Positions 1 through 7,285 of a stretch of DNA of 64,000 nt are shown piece after piece. Below the pieces are notes generated by a model that was not told where the DNA came from, made no database searches, and saw only the letters and a list, made by a program, of their open reading frames with translations. This stretch comes from Cyanobacteria bacterium CYA (GTDB lineage Bacteria > Planctomycetota > Phycisphaerae > Phycisphaerales > UBA1924), in assembly GCA_008363215.1 (NCBI GenBank), contig RHKP01000004.1, forward strand, positions 1-64,000, given 5' to 3'. The position numbers and the translations under genes were made by a program. The stretch's first letter is position 1; each line of letters starts with the position of its first letter.

Positions 1-32
1 GAGATGAGGCGGGTGGGGCGGAGGTGGAGCAT
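1..32 (-). CDS. 5' end of an unidentified gene (partial)
   Basis: A minus-strand ATG at 32-30 is preceded by GAGGA four bases upstream, and the reading frame (MLHLRPTRLI) stays open to the window edge. The same frame has a stop codon further upstream, so this ATG is the natural first start. Only ten codons are visible, so no function can be assigned. It lies downstream of recA on the same strand, with about 360 bp between them. Confidence 0.3.
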   Translation of the reverse strand, partial: MLHLRPTRLI

Positions 33-390
33 GTGATCCTCGCAGAGGGCGGTGGCGGCGGCGTTTGGCTCTGAACCGCTTCAATCTACCGCGCCAACGG
101 GAGGCAAACAAGAGCGAGGTACGGAGAGTTGGGGAGGCGGTGGGCTTGTGCGCACGGAGAACACAGTTGGAGCGGGATAGGGAGATCCCCCCCCTCACTT
201 GGGCGAGGGGCGGGGCGGATGGGTTCACGCCCTCGTTTGCACAGGGGGTGAGGGGTTCCGGGCCCTTCGGTCCCGAGACCTCGCGGCGGTCGGGCCTGTT
301 GCTCTCTCGCTGGCGCCTCGGGCTCGTTGGAGCGGGGGGTGGGCTCCCTCGCTGGCGCGTCGGGCTCGTAGATCTGTTATTCGGCGTCGC
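33..390. other. Gene-free gap downstream of recA
   Basis: I see no convincing gene here. The reading frames on either strand are low-complexity shadows. The gap holds two copies of a GC-rich dispersed repeat (listed separately) and no clear intrinsic terminator for recA. Confidence 0.5.
304..369 (+). repeat. Two copies of a dispersed GC-rich intergenic repeat
   Basis: The motif CTCGCTGGCGC-N-TCGGGCTCGT occurs at about 306-327 and again at 348-369, with one variable base in the middle. Inverted copies of the same motif lie at 26785-26808 and 41195-41224, also between genes. It looks like a short REP-like intergenic element. No function is known to me. Confidence 0.6.
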
Positions 391-1518
391 CTAATCGGCG
401 TCTTCGAGGACTTCGCCGGTGTCGGTGTCGACTTCGGCGGCGGTCGCGGGCGTCCTGGTGGGGCGCGGGGCCTTCTTTTCCATGACGGCGCGGCGGATTT
501 CGGCGATGAGTTCGGAGTTGTCGGCGAGGAATTTCTTGGCGTTTTCGCGACCCTGGCCGAGGCGCACGTCGCCGTAACTGAACCACGCGCCGGACTTCTG
601 GCAGATTTCGGCCTCGATGGCCAGGTCGAGCAGGTCGCCGGTGGTGGAGATGCCTTCGTCAAACATGATGTCGAACTCAGCCTGACGGAAAGGCGGGGCG
701 ACTTTGTTCTTGACGACGCGGGCACGGACGCGGTTGCCGACGTTTTCTTCCCCGTCCTTGATCGAGCCGGTGCGGCGGATGTCGATGCGGACGGAGGAGT
801 AGAACTTGAGGGCGCGGCCGCCGGGCGTGGTTTCGGGGCTGCCGAACATGACGCCGATCTTTTCGCGGATCTGGTTGATGAAGATGACGGTGGCCTGTGA
901 GCGGGCGATGACGCCGGTGAGTTTGCGCATGGCCTGGCTCATGAGGCGAGCCTGAAGCCCGACGTGGGTGTCGCCCATTTCGCCTTCGATTTCGGCCTTG
1001 GGGATGAGGGCGGCGACGGAGTCGATGACGATGACATCGACGGCGTTGGAGCGGACGAGCAGTTCGCAGATGTCGAGTGCCTGTTCGCCGGTGTCGGGCT
1101 GGGAGACGAGCAGATCGTCGATGTTGACGCCGATTTTGCGTGCCCAGGATGGGTCGAGGGCGTGTTCGGCGTCGATGAAGGCCGCGACGCCGCCGTTGCG
1201 TTGGGCGTTGGCGACGACGGTGAGGGCGAGGGTGGTCTTTCCGGAGGATTCAGGCCCGAAGACCTCGATGATGCGCCCGCGGGGGATGCCGCGCCCGCCA
1301 AGGGCGAGGTCGAGGGAGAGTGCGCCGGTGGAGATGCCGGGGATGGCCAGGTAGGCATCTTCATCGAGACGCATGATGGCGCCCTTGCCGAAGGCTTTTT
1401 CGATCTGCCCGACGGCGCGCTGGAGGGCCTGCTGCTTCTGCTTGTCGTTCTCGGAAGCGGCGGCGGATGCGGCGGCCTGAGCCTTGGACTCAATCTGCGC
1501 GGGCGATGACTTGGCCAT
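391..1518 (-). CDS. recA: Recombinase RecA
   Basis: RecA coats single-stranded DNA, drives homologous strand exchange and stimulates LexA self-cleavage. The 375-residue product has the Walker A motif GPESSGKT at residues 88-95, the Walker B region [12 protein letters not shown], the L1/L2 DNA-binding region ([32 protein letters not shown]) and an acidic C-terminus ending EDAD. The ATG at 1518 is chosen because GGAAGGAG lies nine bases upstream and MAKSS fits the family; an in-frame extension to 1692 lacks homology. About 25 alanine- and lysine-rich residues precede the usual start of the core. Promoter elements about 200 bp upstream imply a long leader. I see no LexA box that I can name. Confidence 0.97.
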   Translation of the reverse strand: MAKSSPAQIESKAQAAASAAASENDKQKQQALQRAVGQIEKAFGKGAIMRLDEDAYLAIPGISTGALSLDLALGGRGIPRGRIIEVFGPESSGKTTLALTVVANAQRNGGVAAFIDAEHALDPSWARKIGVNIDDLLVSQPDTGEQALDICELLVRSNAVDVIVIDSVAALIPKAEIEGEMGDTHVGLQARLMSQAMRKLTGVIARSQATVIFINQIREKIGVMFGSPETTPGGRALKFYSSVRIDIRRTGSIKDGEENVGNRVRARVVKNKVAPPFRQAEFDIMFDEGISTTGDLLDLAIEAEICQKSGAWFSYGDVRLGQGRENAKKFLADNSELIAEIRRAVMEKKAPRPTRTPATAAEVDTDTGEVLEDAD

Positions 1519-1727
1519 GATTCCAAACTCCTTCCCTCGCGGAGCCGCGGGCATCTTGTCGGCCGACTCGACCCGATGAGCGGGGACCACGCTGGTCGCA
1601 CGCGATGGGTCGAGACCGAAACCGACGCAGCCTTGTGGGCGCTCGGGGAACGACGCGGTGAATGGTGGAGGACCACGCGGTCGAGCCAACATGCCGGGGG
1701 CGGCGTCTTCGCGAGCCCGGCGTGAAG

Positions 1728-1756
1728 ACAGTATCAGAACCCAAACATGCTGTCAA
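1728..1756 (-). promoter_or_regulatory. Probable recA promoter
   Basis: On the minus strand a perfect -35 TTGACA (1756-1751) is followed by a -10-like GATACT/TACTGT at 1735-1728, spaced 15 or 17 bp depending on which hexamer is used. Transcription would start near 1720, leaving about 200 nt of leader before the recA start at 1518. Confidence 0.55.
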
Positions 1757-1781
1757 ACTGTTCGGGAAACAATCAGGGGAC

Positions 1782-1790
1782 TGTGGATAA
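1782..1790 (-). promoter_or_regulatory. Perfect DnaA box upstream of recA
   Basis: TGTGGATAA on the plus strand is the exact reverse complement of the consensus DnaA box TTATCCACA. It lies just upstream of the recA -35 element, in the gap between recA and the divergent gene at 1946. One isolated box does not make an origin, but it could link recA transcription to DnaA. Confidence 0.45.
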
Positions 1791-1945
1791 GTGTGCGGGA
1801 TCTGGGCGCGAGGGCGGCGGGAGGCGCCGCGCGAGGCCGCACAGGCCCGCTCAGACACCAGCGCCGGCTGGAGGCAGGCGAAGCGGAGAAGCGCTGTCAG
1901 TTTCGGCAATGGACGGACGGTCCAAGGGACGGACGGAGCCATGTC

Positions 1946-2260
1946 ATGCTGAATGGTCGCACTCGTCTGGTCGTGTTGTTGCTGCTCGGAGGCGCCGCCA
2001 TCGGTGCGGGGGCGGCCTGGTCGGTTCCTCCCAAACTCGACTGGGAGTTCGGGGAACTCCAGTCGGCCCGCTCGGCGGTGGACCTGCGCTTTGTCACCGG
2101 CGAAGAGGTGACGACCTTTGGGGTGCCGAGCGTGCTGCGCAACGCGGGGCCACAGGCCAAGTTGTACGCGCTCGACCTGCTGACCGATGCGGGCTGGGAG
2201 ATCATCAGCGTCGATCAGACCGAGCGCGACTGGGTGTACCTGATGCGACGGGCCCGGTGA
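1946..2260 (+). CDS. Small exported or membrane-anchored protein, DUF4177-like
   Basis: This 104-residue protein starts with a basic N-terminus and a hydrophobic stretch at about residues 8-25 (VVLLLLGGAAIGAGAAW), so it is probably anchored or secreted. The C-terminal part (LLTDAGWEIISV, then WVYLMRRAR) resembles the short beta-hairpin signature GWE-hydrophobic of DUF4177-type proteins; the match is only motif-level. The ATG at 1946 is preferred because GGACGGAG lies a few bases upstream and the frame upstream of it has no signal-like sequence. It is divergent from recA and is followed by a non-coding repeat. Function unknown. Confidence 0.6.
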   Translation: MLNGRTRLVVLLLLGGAAIGAGAAWSVPPKLDWEFGELQSARSAVDLRFVTGEEVTTFGVPSVLRNAGPQAKLYALDLLTDAGWEIISVDQTERDWVYLMRRAR

Positions 2261-2287
2261 GTCGGGCGTGAGTGATACGGTCGTGCG

Positions 2288-2455
2288 TTGAAACTGGTGC
2301 GTCGTGGGATGCCGAGCCATTGCGAGTGCTCGAACGCCGGTCCGGGCGGCAACCGTCTTGCGCTGCCTGAGTTTGCGCGGCATCTGATCCGGAGGTGTGC
2401 CCGAAGACGGGCACGTCTCCGGCGTCCTCATGCGCCCAAGATTCACCTTGACGCC
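2288..2455 (+). repeat. Diverged 170-bp intergenic repeat, copy A
   Basis: This stretch aligns by eye over its whole length with 5799-5968. Shared blocks include GGGATGCCG near the left end, CGGGCAC-N-TCTC in the middle and AGATTCA-N-CTTGA near the right end. The minus-strand translations also correspond (VKVNLGRMRTPETCPSSGT here, FKLNLRCLGTPEKCPTSGA in copy B). Neither copy forms a plausible complete gene. It is either a dispersed non-coding element or two fossils of one ancestral gene. Confidence 0.6.
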
Positions 2456-2523
2456 ATGCGAGCGTGTGACGGGCTGTGGGGAAAGCGTGCGTCTACCCTT
2501 GGGTTCACCTTCAGGGCGAGCGC

Positions 2524-4293
2524 ATGAGCAGCACACTCCAGGCGGCCACGGATGAAGTTCAACAGATTGAGCGGACGATCCGCCAGGGCGGCGGGGCCAA
2601 GGCGATCGCGCGCCAGCACGAGAAGGGGCGTCTGACGGCCCGCGAGCGCATTGCGCGGCTGGTCGATCCGGTGGGTCGATCGGCGCTGCGTGCCGAGGCA
2701 GCGGAGGTCGTGCAATCAGGCTTCTGCTCGGAGAGCCGACCGACTCAGTTTGACCCGCACCGCGATGAGATTCCCAACTTTCAGGAACTTGGGCTGTGGT
2801 CGGCCCACGGGATGTACGCCGAGCACGGCGGGGCACCCGCGGCCGGGGTGGTCACCGGAATCGGCATCATCCGCGGGCGGCGGCACATGATCATCGCCAA
2901 CGACGCGACGGTGAAGGCGGGCGCGTTTTTCCCGATGACCTGCAAGAAGATCATCCGGGCCCAGCACGTCGCGCGGATGGCGCGTCTGCCGCTGGTCTAC
3001 CTGGTGGACTCGGCCGGGGTGTATCTGCCGATGCAGGAGGACGTCTTTCCGGACACAGACGACTTCGGGCGGATCTTCTATCTTAACTCTGTACTTTCGG
3101 CTGAGGGCATCCCGCAGGTGGCGGCGATCATGGGCTACTGCGTGGCCGGAGGCGGGTATCTGCCGGTGCTGTGCGACACGCTGCTGATGACGGAGGGCTC
3201 GGGGCTCTATCTGGCCGGGCCGGCGCTGGTGAAGGCGGCGATCGCGCAGGACGTTTCAGATGAGGATCTTGGCGGGGCGAGCATGCACGCGGAGATTTCG
3301 GGCACGATTGATTTCAAGGAGCCGGACGACGAGACGTGCCTGTTCCGCGTGAGCACAATTCTGGGCAAGTCCGGTGTGCTGCGCGCGGTGGAGGATCGGG
3401 CGACCGGCGCGCTGGCCGCGGTCTACGCCGGGGACGACATGGAGAAGGTGTTCACGACCGAGCCGGGGCGTCAGTACGACGTACACGACATCATCAACCG
3501 GCTGGTCGACGCGCGGGCCGAGCCGAATGACCACGGGCACGAGTCGCTGGCGCCGAACTTCGACGAGTACAAGCCGGACTTCGGTGCGTCGCTGGTGTGT
3601 GGGTATGCGCGCGTGGGCGGGCACCCGTGCGGCATCGTGGCCAACCAGGGCAAACTGACCGACCAGACCCACATCGGCGGGCTGACGGCGCCGAAGAAGA
3701 GCGTGAACATGCCGCGCGTGATTTATCACACGTCGGCCGACAAGGCAGCGCGGTTCATCATGGACTGCAACCAGCGCAAGATCCCGCTGATCTTCCTGCA
3801 CGACACGACGGGGTTCATGGTCGGGCGTGAGAGCGAGCAGGGCGGCATCATCCGCGCCGGGGCCAAGATGGTCAACGCGATGAGCAACAGCGTGGTGCCA
3901 AAGATCGTGGTCATCATGGGCGGGAGCTACGGGGCCGGCAACTACGCGATGTGCGGACGGGCGTTCGAGCCGTTCATCACCTTCGCGTGGCCTGCCGCCA
4001 AGTGTTCGGTGATGGGGGCGGCGCAGGCGAGCGGGACGCTGGCAATGATCGAGGAGCGCAGCCGAGAGCGGCGCGGGGAGACGATCGACCCGGAGACGCA
4101 CAAGGAGATTCTGGCAGCCGTGCAGGCGAGTTACAACGAGCAGCAGGACATCCGGTACGGAGCGGCCCGCGGCTGGGTGGACCGCATCATCGACCCGCGC
4201 AAGACGCGCGAGGAGTTGATCTTCGCGCTCGACGCGGCGGCGCAGGGCTGGGACTACACGCGACAGTTCCGGACCGGCGTCTTGCAGACGTGA
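2524..4293 (+). CDS. Acyl-CoA carboxylase, carboxyltransferase (beta) subunit
   Basis: This 589-residue protein is the carboxyltransferase subunit of a biotin-dependent acyl-CoA carboxylase. It moves the carboxyl group from carboxybiotin to an acyl-CoA such as methylcrotonyl- or propionyl-CoA. Both crotonase-fold halves are present: the N-terminal half with YLVDSAGVYLPMQ and GYCVAGGGYLPVL, and the C-terminal half with FLHDTTGFMVG and the oxyanion-hole region MGGSYGAGNYAMCGRAF. The wording of the C-terminal half is closest to methylcrotonyl-CoA carboxylase beta chains. The ATG at 2524 is chosen over an upstream in-frame start because homology begins soon after it; the ribosome binding site is weak. 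No biotin carboxylase or biotin carrier gene lies next to it, so its partner must be elsewhere. Substrate is uncertain. Confidence 0.92.
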   Translation: MSSTLQAATDEVQQIERTIRQGGGAKAIARQHEKGRLTARERIARLVDPVGRSALRAEAAEVVQSGFCSESRPTQFDPHRDEIPNFQELGLWSAHGMYAEHGGAPAAGVVTGIGIIRGRRHMIIANDATVKAGAFFPMTCKKIIRAQHVARMARLPLVYLVDSAGVYLPMQEDVFPDTDDFGRIFYLNSVLSAEGIPQVAAIMGYCVAGGGYLPVLCDTLLMTEGSGLYLAGPALVKAAIAQDVSDEDLGGASMHAEISGTIDFKEPDDETCLFRVSTILGKSGVLRAVEDRATGALAAVYAGDDMEKVFTTEPGRQYDVHDIINRLVDARAEPNDHGHESLAPNFDEYKPDFGASLVCGYARVGGHPCGIVANQGKLTDQTHIGGLTAPKKSVNMPRVIYHTSADKAARFIMDCNQRKIPLIFLHDTTGFMVGRESEQGGIIRAGAKMVNAMSNSVVPKIVVIMGGSYGAGNYAMCGRAFEPFITFAWPAAKCSVMGAAQASGTLAMIEERSRERRGETIDPETHKEILAAVQASYNEQQDIRYGAARGWVDRIIDPRKTREELIFALDAAAQGWDYTRQFRTGVLQT

Positions 4294-4326
4294 TCGTCAT
4301 TTCCAGGTTATGATGCACCGTTTGAG

Positions 4327-4624
4327 GTGAAGATCGCGGCTCCACGACGTCGAAATCCCTGCGCAGGAGATTGCCGCGTTCTGTCGGCGGCACGGAGTAG
4401 CACGACTCGCACTGTTCGGTTCCATCCTCCGCGATGACTTCGGGCCCGAAAGCGACGTCGACGTGTTCGTCGAATTTCATCCGTACGTTCGCCACAGCCC
4501 TCTCGACCTCGGCGGCATGCGGGTCGAACTCCGACAACTGCTCGGGCGCCAAGCGGGCCTGGAGACGCTAGAAGATCTCTGTGACCAGGTTGTTCAAGAA
4601 GCGAAGACGCTCTGTGCCGCGTAA
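4327..4624 (+). pseudogene. Frameshifted MNT-type nucleotidyltransferase (MntA-like antitoxin)
   Basis: The frame open from 4331 to the TAA at 4622-4624 encodes a minimal nucleotidyltransferase: LALFGSILRDDFGPESDVDVFVEF carries the GS-x10-DxD signature (GS, then the SDVDV acidic pair). In HEPN/MNT modules such proteins AMPylate the HEPN toxin. No ATG, GTG or TTG exists in this frame upstream of the catalytic motif. A GTG at 4327 starts the expected MKIAA-like N-terminus in the other frame, and one missing base near 4340 would join the two. The gene therefore looks frameshifted, or the assembly has a one-base error. The HEPN partner follows directly and is also broken. Confidence 0.75.
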
Positions 4625-4658
4625 GGACGGACCGAGCCCGCTGGACGACTGAGTTCGA

Positions 4659-4978
4659 TTGCCGCACACGCTCGATGCGGCCCGTCAGATCGTGGATTGT
4701 GTGTCGGTGCGACAGCGCAAGGGCCTTGAAGATGACCCGATGCTCGGACCGGCGGTGAAGGATTGTGTTCAGGAAATCGGCGAGGCCGGGGCGACGGTGA
4801 CAGACACCGGGCGGGCACGTGCTCCGGGCTCCCCTTTGCGCAGATCGTCAGCATGCACCACGGAATCATCCACGTCTGCTACGCCATCGATACGGACGCG
4901 CTGTGAGGGATCATTGAACGCGACCTGCCTGTGCTGGCGCCGTTGCTGGAGTCGGCTCTCAATCTACGAGTCGAGTAA
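4659..4978 (+). pseudogene. Degenerate HEPN (DUF86, HepT-like) toxin
   Basis: From a TTG at 4659 the frame reads LDAARQIVD then DPMLGPAVKDCVQEIGEA, a typical HepT/DUF86 N-terminal half. Around 4815-4830 the homology moves to another frame: PFAQIVSMHHGIIHVCYAIDTDAL, a TGA at 4904-4906, then GIIERDLPVLAPLLESAL and TAA at 4976-4978. So there is one frameshift and one in-frame stop. The RNase motif of the family (R-x4-6-H, usually MRHRLIHGY) reads MHHGIIHVCY here, so the arginine is lost too. Together with the upstream nucleotidyltransferase this is a dead HEPN/MNT toxin-antitoxin module. Confidence 0.75.
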
Positions 4979-5280
4979 GTGCGAGTCGGCGTTGTTCGAC
5001 TTCGGCGTTCGACTGCCGAGGCCGGTCGGAGTGTTCCCTGTCCTGCAATGGGCACAGCGAGCATGCCGGCCCGTGCGGTGAGGCGAGGGGTCGCGTTCAG
5101 CCACCAAGATCCCAAGCACCCGTGCTCAGGAAGAGGTTGGACCGCAGGTCAGATGCTGTCTGCGGCGCATGGACATCAAAGTCATGAATGACGCGAAACC
5201 CAATCATCCGACTCCTTGTCTTCCCCGGTCGCACCGCGGGGACTATCGTCCGAAGACCAGCCACACGAGAGGAGACGATC
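4979..5280. other. Gene-free gap after the decayed toxin-antitoxin module
   Basis: I see no gene, RNA or terminator here. The stretch ends with the GAGAGGAG ribosome binding site of the lipoprotein gene at 5281. Confidence 0.5.
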
Positions 5281-5745
5281 ATGAAAACCACGCTCATCCC
5301 GCTCTCACTGATCTTCATCGGCCTCGCCGGCACCATCCTCGGATGCAGCAGCACGCAATCGGGCAGACCTGTCGGCAGCGCCTCACCCCTAGGCAACTGG
5401 ACGCTCTGGCTGATCCAGGGTGAGACGGTCGAGACGGCCGTTCCAATGACCGCCAAGACGCCGACGCTTCACATCGACAGCGAGGGGCAGATTTCGGGCA
5501 CGGCCGGGGTGAACCAGTACAGCGCGACGAGCCCCGCCGATGTTCTCGCGCAGAACCGGTTTGAACTCGGGCCCATCATCACGACGCGCATGGCCGGTCC
5601 GCCGCAGGCGATGCAACTGGAGAGCCGGTACCTCAGCCTGTTGCAGCAGGCCCGGCGTTATCAGAGTGATGGCAAGACGCTGGCGCTGATGGATGACAGC
5701 GGCGTGCTGTTGCGATTCCGGGCCGATGGAGCCGACGACGATTGA
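5281..5745 (+). CDS. META-domain lipoprotein (HslJ-like)
   Basis: This 154-residue protein begins with a lipoprotein signal peptide: MKTT, a hydrophobic core, and a lipobox LGC with cysteine 22 as the probable lipidated residue. The remainder matches the META (DUF306/HslJ) domain: LGNWTLWLIQG, then a short hydrophobic strand, ISGTAGVNQYSA, then the TRMAGPPQAM-x-LESRYLSLL segment, and a C-terminal L-L-R-F strand. The usual cysteines of the AGCN and MACP motifs are replaced (AGVN, MAGP). The ATG at 5281 follows GAGAGGAG at a good distance. META proteins are linked to envelope stress or inhibitor resistance in other bacteria; the role here is unknown. Confidence 0.8.
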   Translation: MKTTLIPLSLIFIGLAGTILGCSSTQSGRPVGSASPLGNWTLWLIQGETVETAVPMTAKTPTLHIDSEGQISGTAGVNQYSATSPADVLAQNRFELGPIITTRMAGPPQAMQLESRYLSLLQQARRYQSDGKTLALMDDSGVLLRFRADGADDD

Positions 5746-5798
5746 CCCGACGCAGATCAAGCCAAGCGGATTTCTTCGGCCCAATCATGCCGCCTGGA

Positions 5799-5968
5799 AT
5801 TGAGATTCGCGCGTCGCGGGATGCCGGATCTTGGGCAGGTCTACGAACACACGCCCGGATCGCAACCACCTTGCTCCGCCGGGTTTGGCGTCGATTATGA
5901 CGGGCAGAGGCGCCTGAAGTCGGGCACTTCTCGGGTGTCCCCAGGCACCTGAGATTCAACTTGAATCC
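5799..5968 (+). repeat. Diverged 170-bp intergenic repeat, copy B
   Basis: This is the partner of the repeat at 2288-2455 and has the same orientation. It occupies about half of the 370-bp gap between the META lipoprotein and the exchanger gene; I see no gene in the rest of that gap. The minus-strand frame reads across it, but the conserved part corresponds only to the repeat. Confidence 0.6.
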
Positions 5969-6115
5969 GTGGAAGTGCCGTCCGTCCAAAACCGGCACGA
6001 GGAGATCCCAAAGATCAGCCCTGTGCGTCCTCGTCGCGCCGTAGTTGGCCCTACGATCCGGCCCGATCGGACGACGTGAAATCGTGCCCGGCGATGCGAG
6101 TGTGGAGGAGCCGGC

Positions 6116-7210
6116 TTGGCCATAGTGCTGATGATCGTCGGATTGGTCGTGCTGACCGCGGGGGCCGAGTTGCTCATCCGCGGCGGAAGCGGGCTTGCCA
6201 AAGCCATCGGGCTGCCCAGCCTCATCATCGGGCTGACCGTAGTCGCGTTTGGAACGAGTGCGCCGGAAGTGGCGGTGAGCGTCGGGGCCGCGTACACCGG
6301 CGACGCCGGCATCGCGCTGGGCAACGCGATCGGGAGCAACACGTTCAACATCCTCTTTATTCTGGGCATCTCGGCGATTGTCGCGCCGCTGATCGTCTCG
6401 ACGCAACTCATCCGCCTCGACGTGCCGGTGATGATCGGCGTCGCGGGTCTGGCCTGGATCTTCGCCGGCGACGGGCGGATCATGCGCTGGGAAGGGCTCA
6501 TACTCTTCGCGCTGCTCGTGCTGTACACCGGCCTGCTCATCACGCTGGGGCTGCGCAAGGGCAGCGACCCGGCCGACGCCACGCCGCTCTGCACGCCCGA
6601 AGAGGCGGCCAAGCCGGAACCTGCGCCGCGCGTTCTCCCTTCGATCATCTTCACGATCCTGGGCCTCGCGTTGCTTGTGGTCGGCGCACGAGTGCTGGTG
6701 AGCGGCGCCACCACGCTCGCGCAGGCCATGGGCGTCAGCGACCTGCTGATCGGGCTGACCATCGTCGCGGCGGGTACGTCGCTGCCGGAAGTCGCCACGT
6801 CGCTGGTGGCGACCATTCGGGGGCAGTGCGACATCGCCGTGGGCAATATCGTCGGGAGCAACATCTTCAACATGCTGGCGGTGCTCGGCAGTGCGGCGAC
6901 GGTGGCCCCGGATTCGATCGCGGTCGAGTCCAACGCGCTCTTGCTGGACTTCCCGGTCATGATGGCCGCCACGGTGGTCTGCCTGCCGTTGTTCATCACC
7001 GGCGGGCGCGTCTCCCGCTGGGAGGGCGTGCTCCTCTTCCTGTCCTACGTCGCGTATGTGATCTACTTGTTCCTCTCGGCCACGGGCAACGAGGCGTTGC
7101 CGGCCTATCGCGCCGGGCTGGCGATTGCTCTGCCGCTGGCCGGACTCGGTGTGGCTTTCAGCCTGTTCTTCGGGCTGCACACGGCCCGCCGAAAGCAGGT
7201 GACGGGGTGA
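6116..7210 (+). CDS. Na+/Ca2+ exchanger-type cation antiporter (YrbG family)
   Basis: This is a 364-residue inner-membrane antiporter of the CaCA superfamily. It has the two inverted halves of the fold, each with the alpha-repeat signature: AFGTSAPEVAVS with LGNAIGSNTFNI in the first half, AAGTSLPEVATS with VGNIVGSNIFNM in the second. About ten hydrophobic segments flank a short polar linker at residues 147-175. The glutamates of the two PE motifs are the expected ion ligands. The start is a TTG at 6116, chosen because a strong GGAGGAG lies five bases upstream and no ATG fits as well. Exchange of Na+ for Ca2+ is inferred from the family. Confidence 0.9.
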   Translation: MAIVLMIVGLVVLTAGAELLIRGGSGLAKAIGLPSLIIGLTVVAFGTSAPEVAVSVGAAYTGDAGIALGNAIGSNTFNILFILGISAIVAPLIVSTQLIRLDVPVMIGVAGLAWIFAGDGRIMRWEGLILFALLVLYTGLLITLGLRKGSDPADATPLCTPEEAAKPEPAPRVLPSIIFTILGLALLVVGARVLVSGATTLAQAMGVSDLLIGLTIVAAGTSLPEVATSLVATIRGQCDIAVGNIVGSNIFNMLAVLGSAATVAPDSIAVESNALLLDFPVMMAATVVCLPLFITGGRVSRWEGVLLFLSYVAYVIYLFLSATGNEALPAYRAGLAIALPLAGLGVAFSLFFGLHTARRKQVTG

Positions 7211-7272
7211 ACGATCGCCCGGATGCGCCCCGCCCGGACGGACCTGTGGGTCTTGGGTTGTTCGCATCGCGA

Positions 7273-7278
7273 TACAGT
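7273..7278 (+). promoter_or_regulatory. -10-like element next to the hexosaminidase start
   Basis: GATACAGTT (TACAGT at 7273-7278) ends 7 nt before the ATG at 7286. A TTG is present about 18 nt further upstream (TTGGGT). The distance would put the transcription start at or next to the start codon, so the mRNA may be leaderless. No ribosome binding site is visible. Confidence 0.4.
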
Positions 7279-7285
7279 TGCCTCG

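Noticed and set aside
1782..1790. Replication origin near recA
   Set aside because: Only one perfect DnaA box, no AT-rich unwinding region and no dnaA or dnaN nearby.
5633..7267. A 544-codon minus-strand frame across the exchanger gene
   Set aside because: Its product is rich in Arg, His, Asp and Gln and mirrors the plus-strand antiporter codons; only the part over the 5799-5968 repeat has independent similarity.
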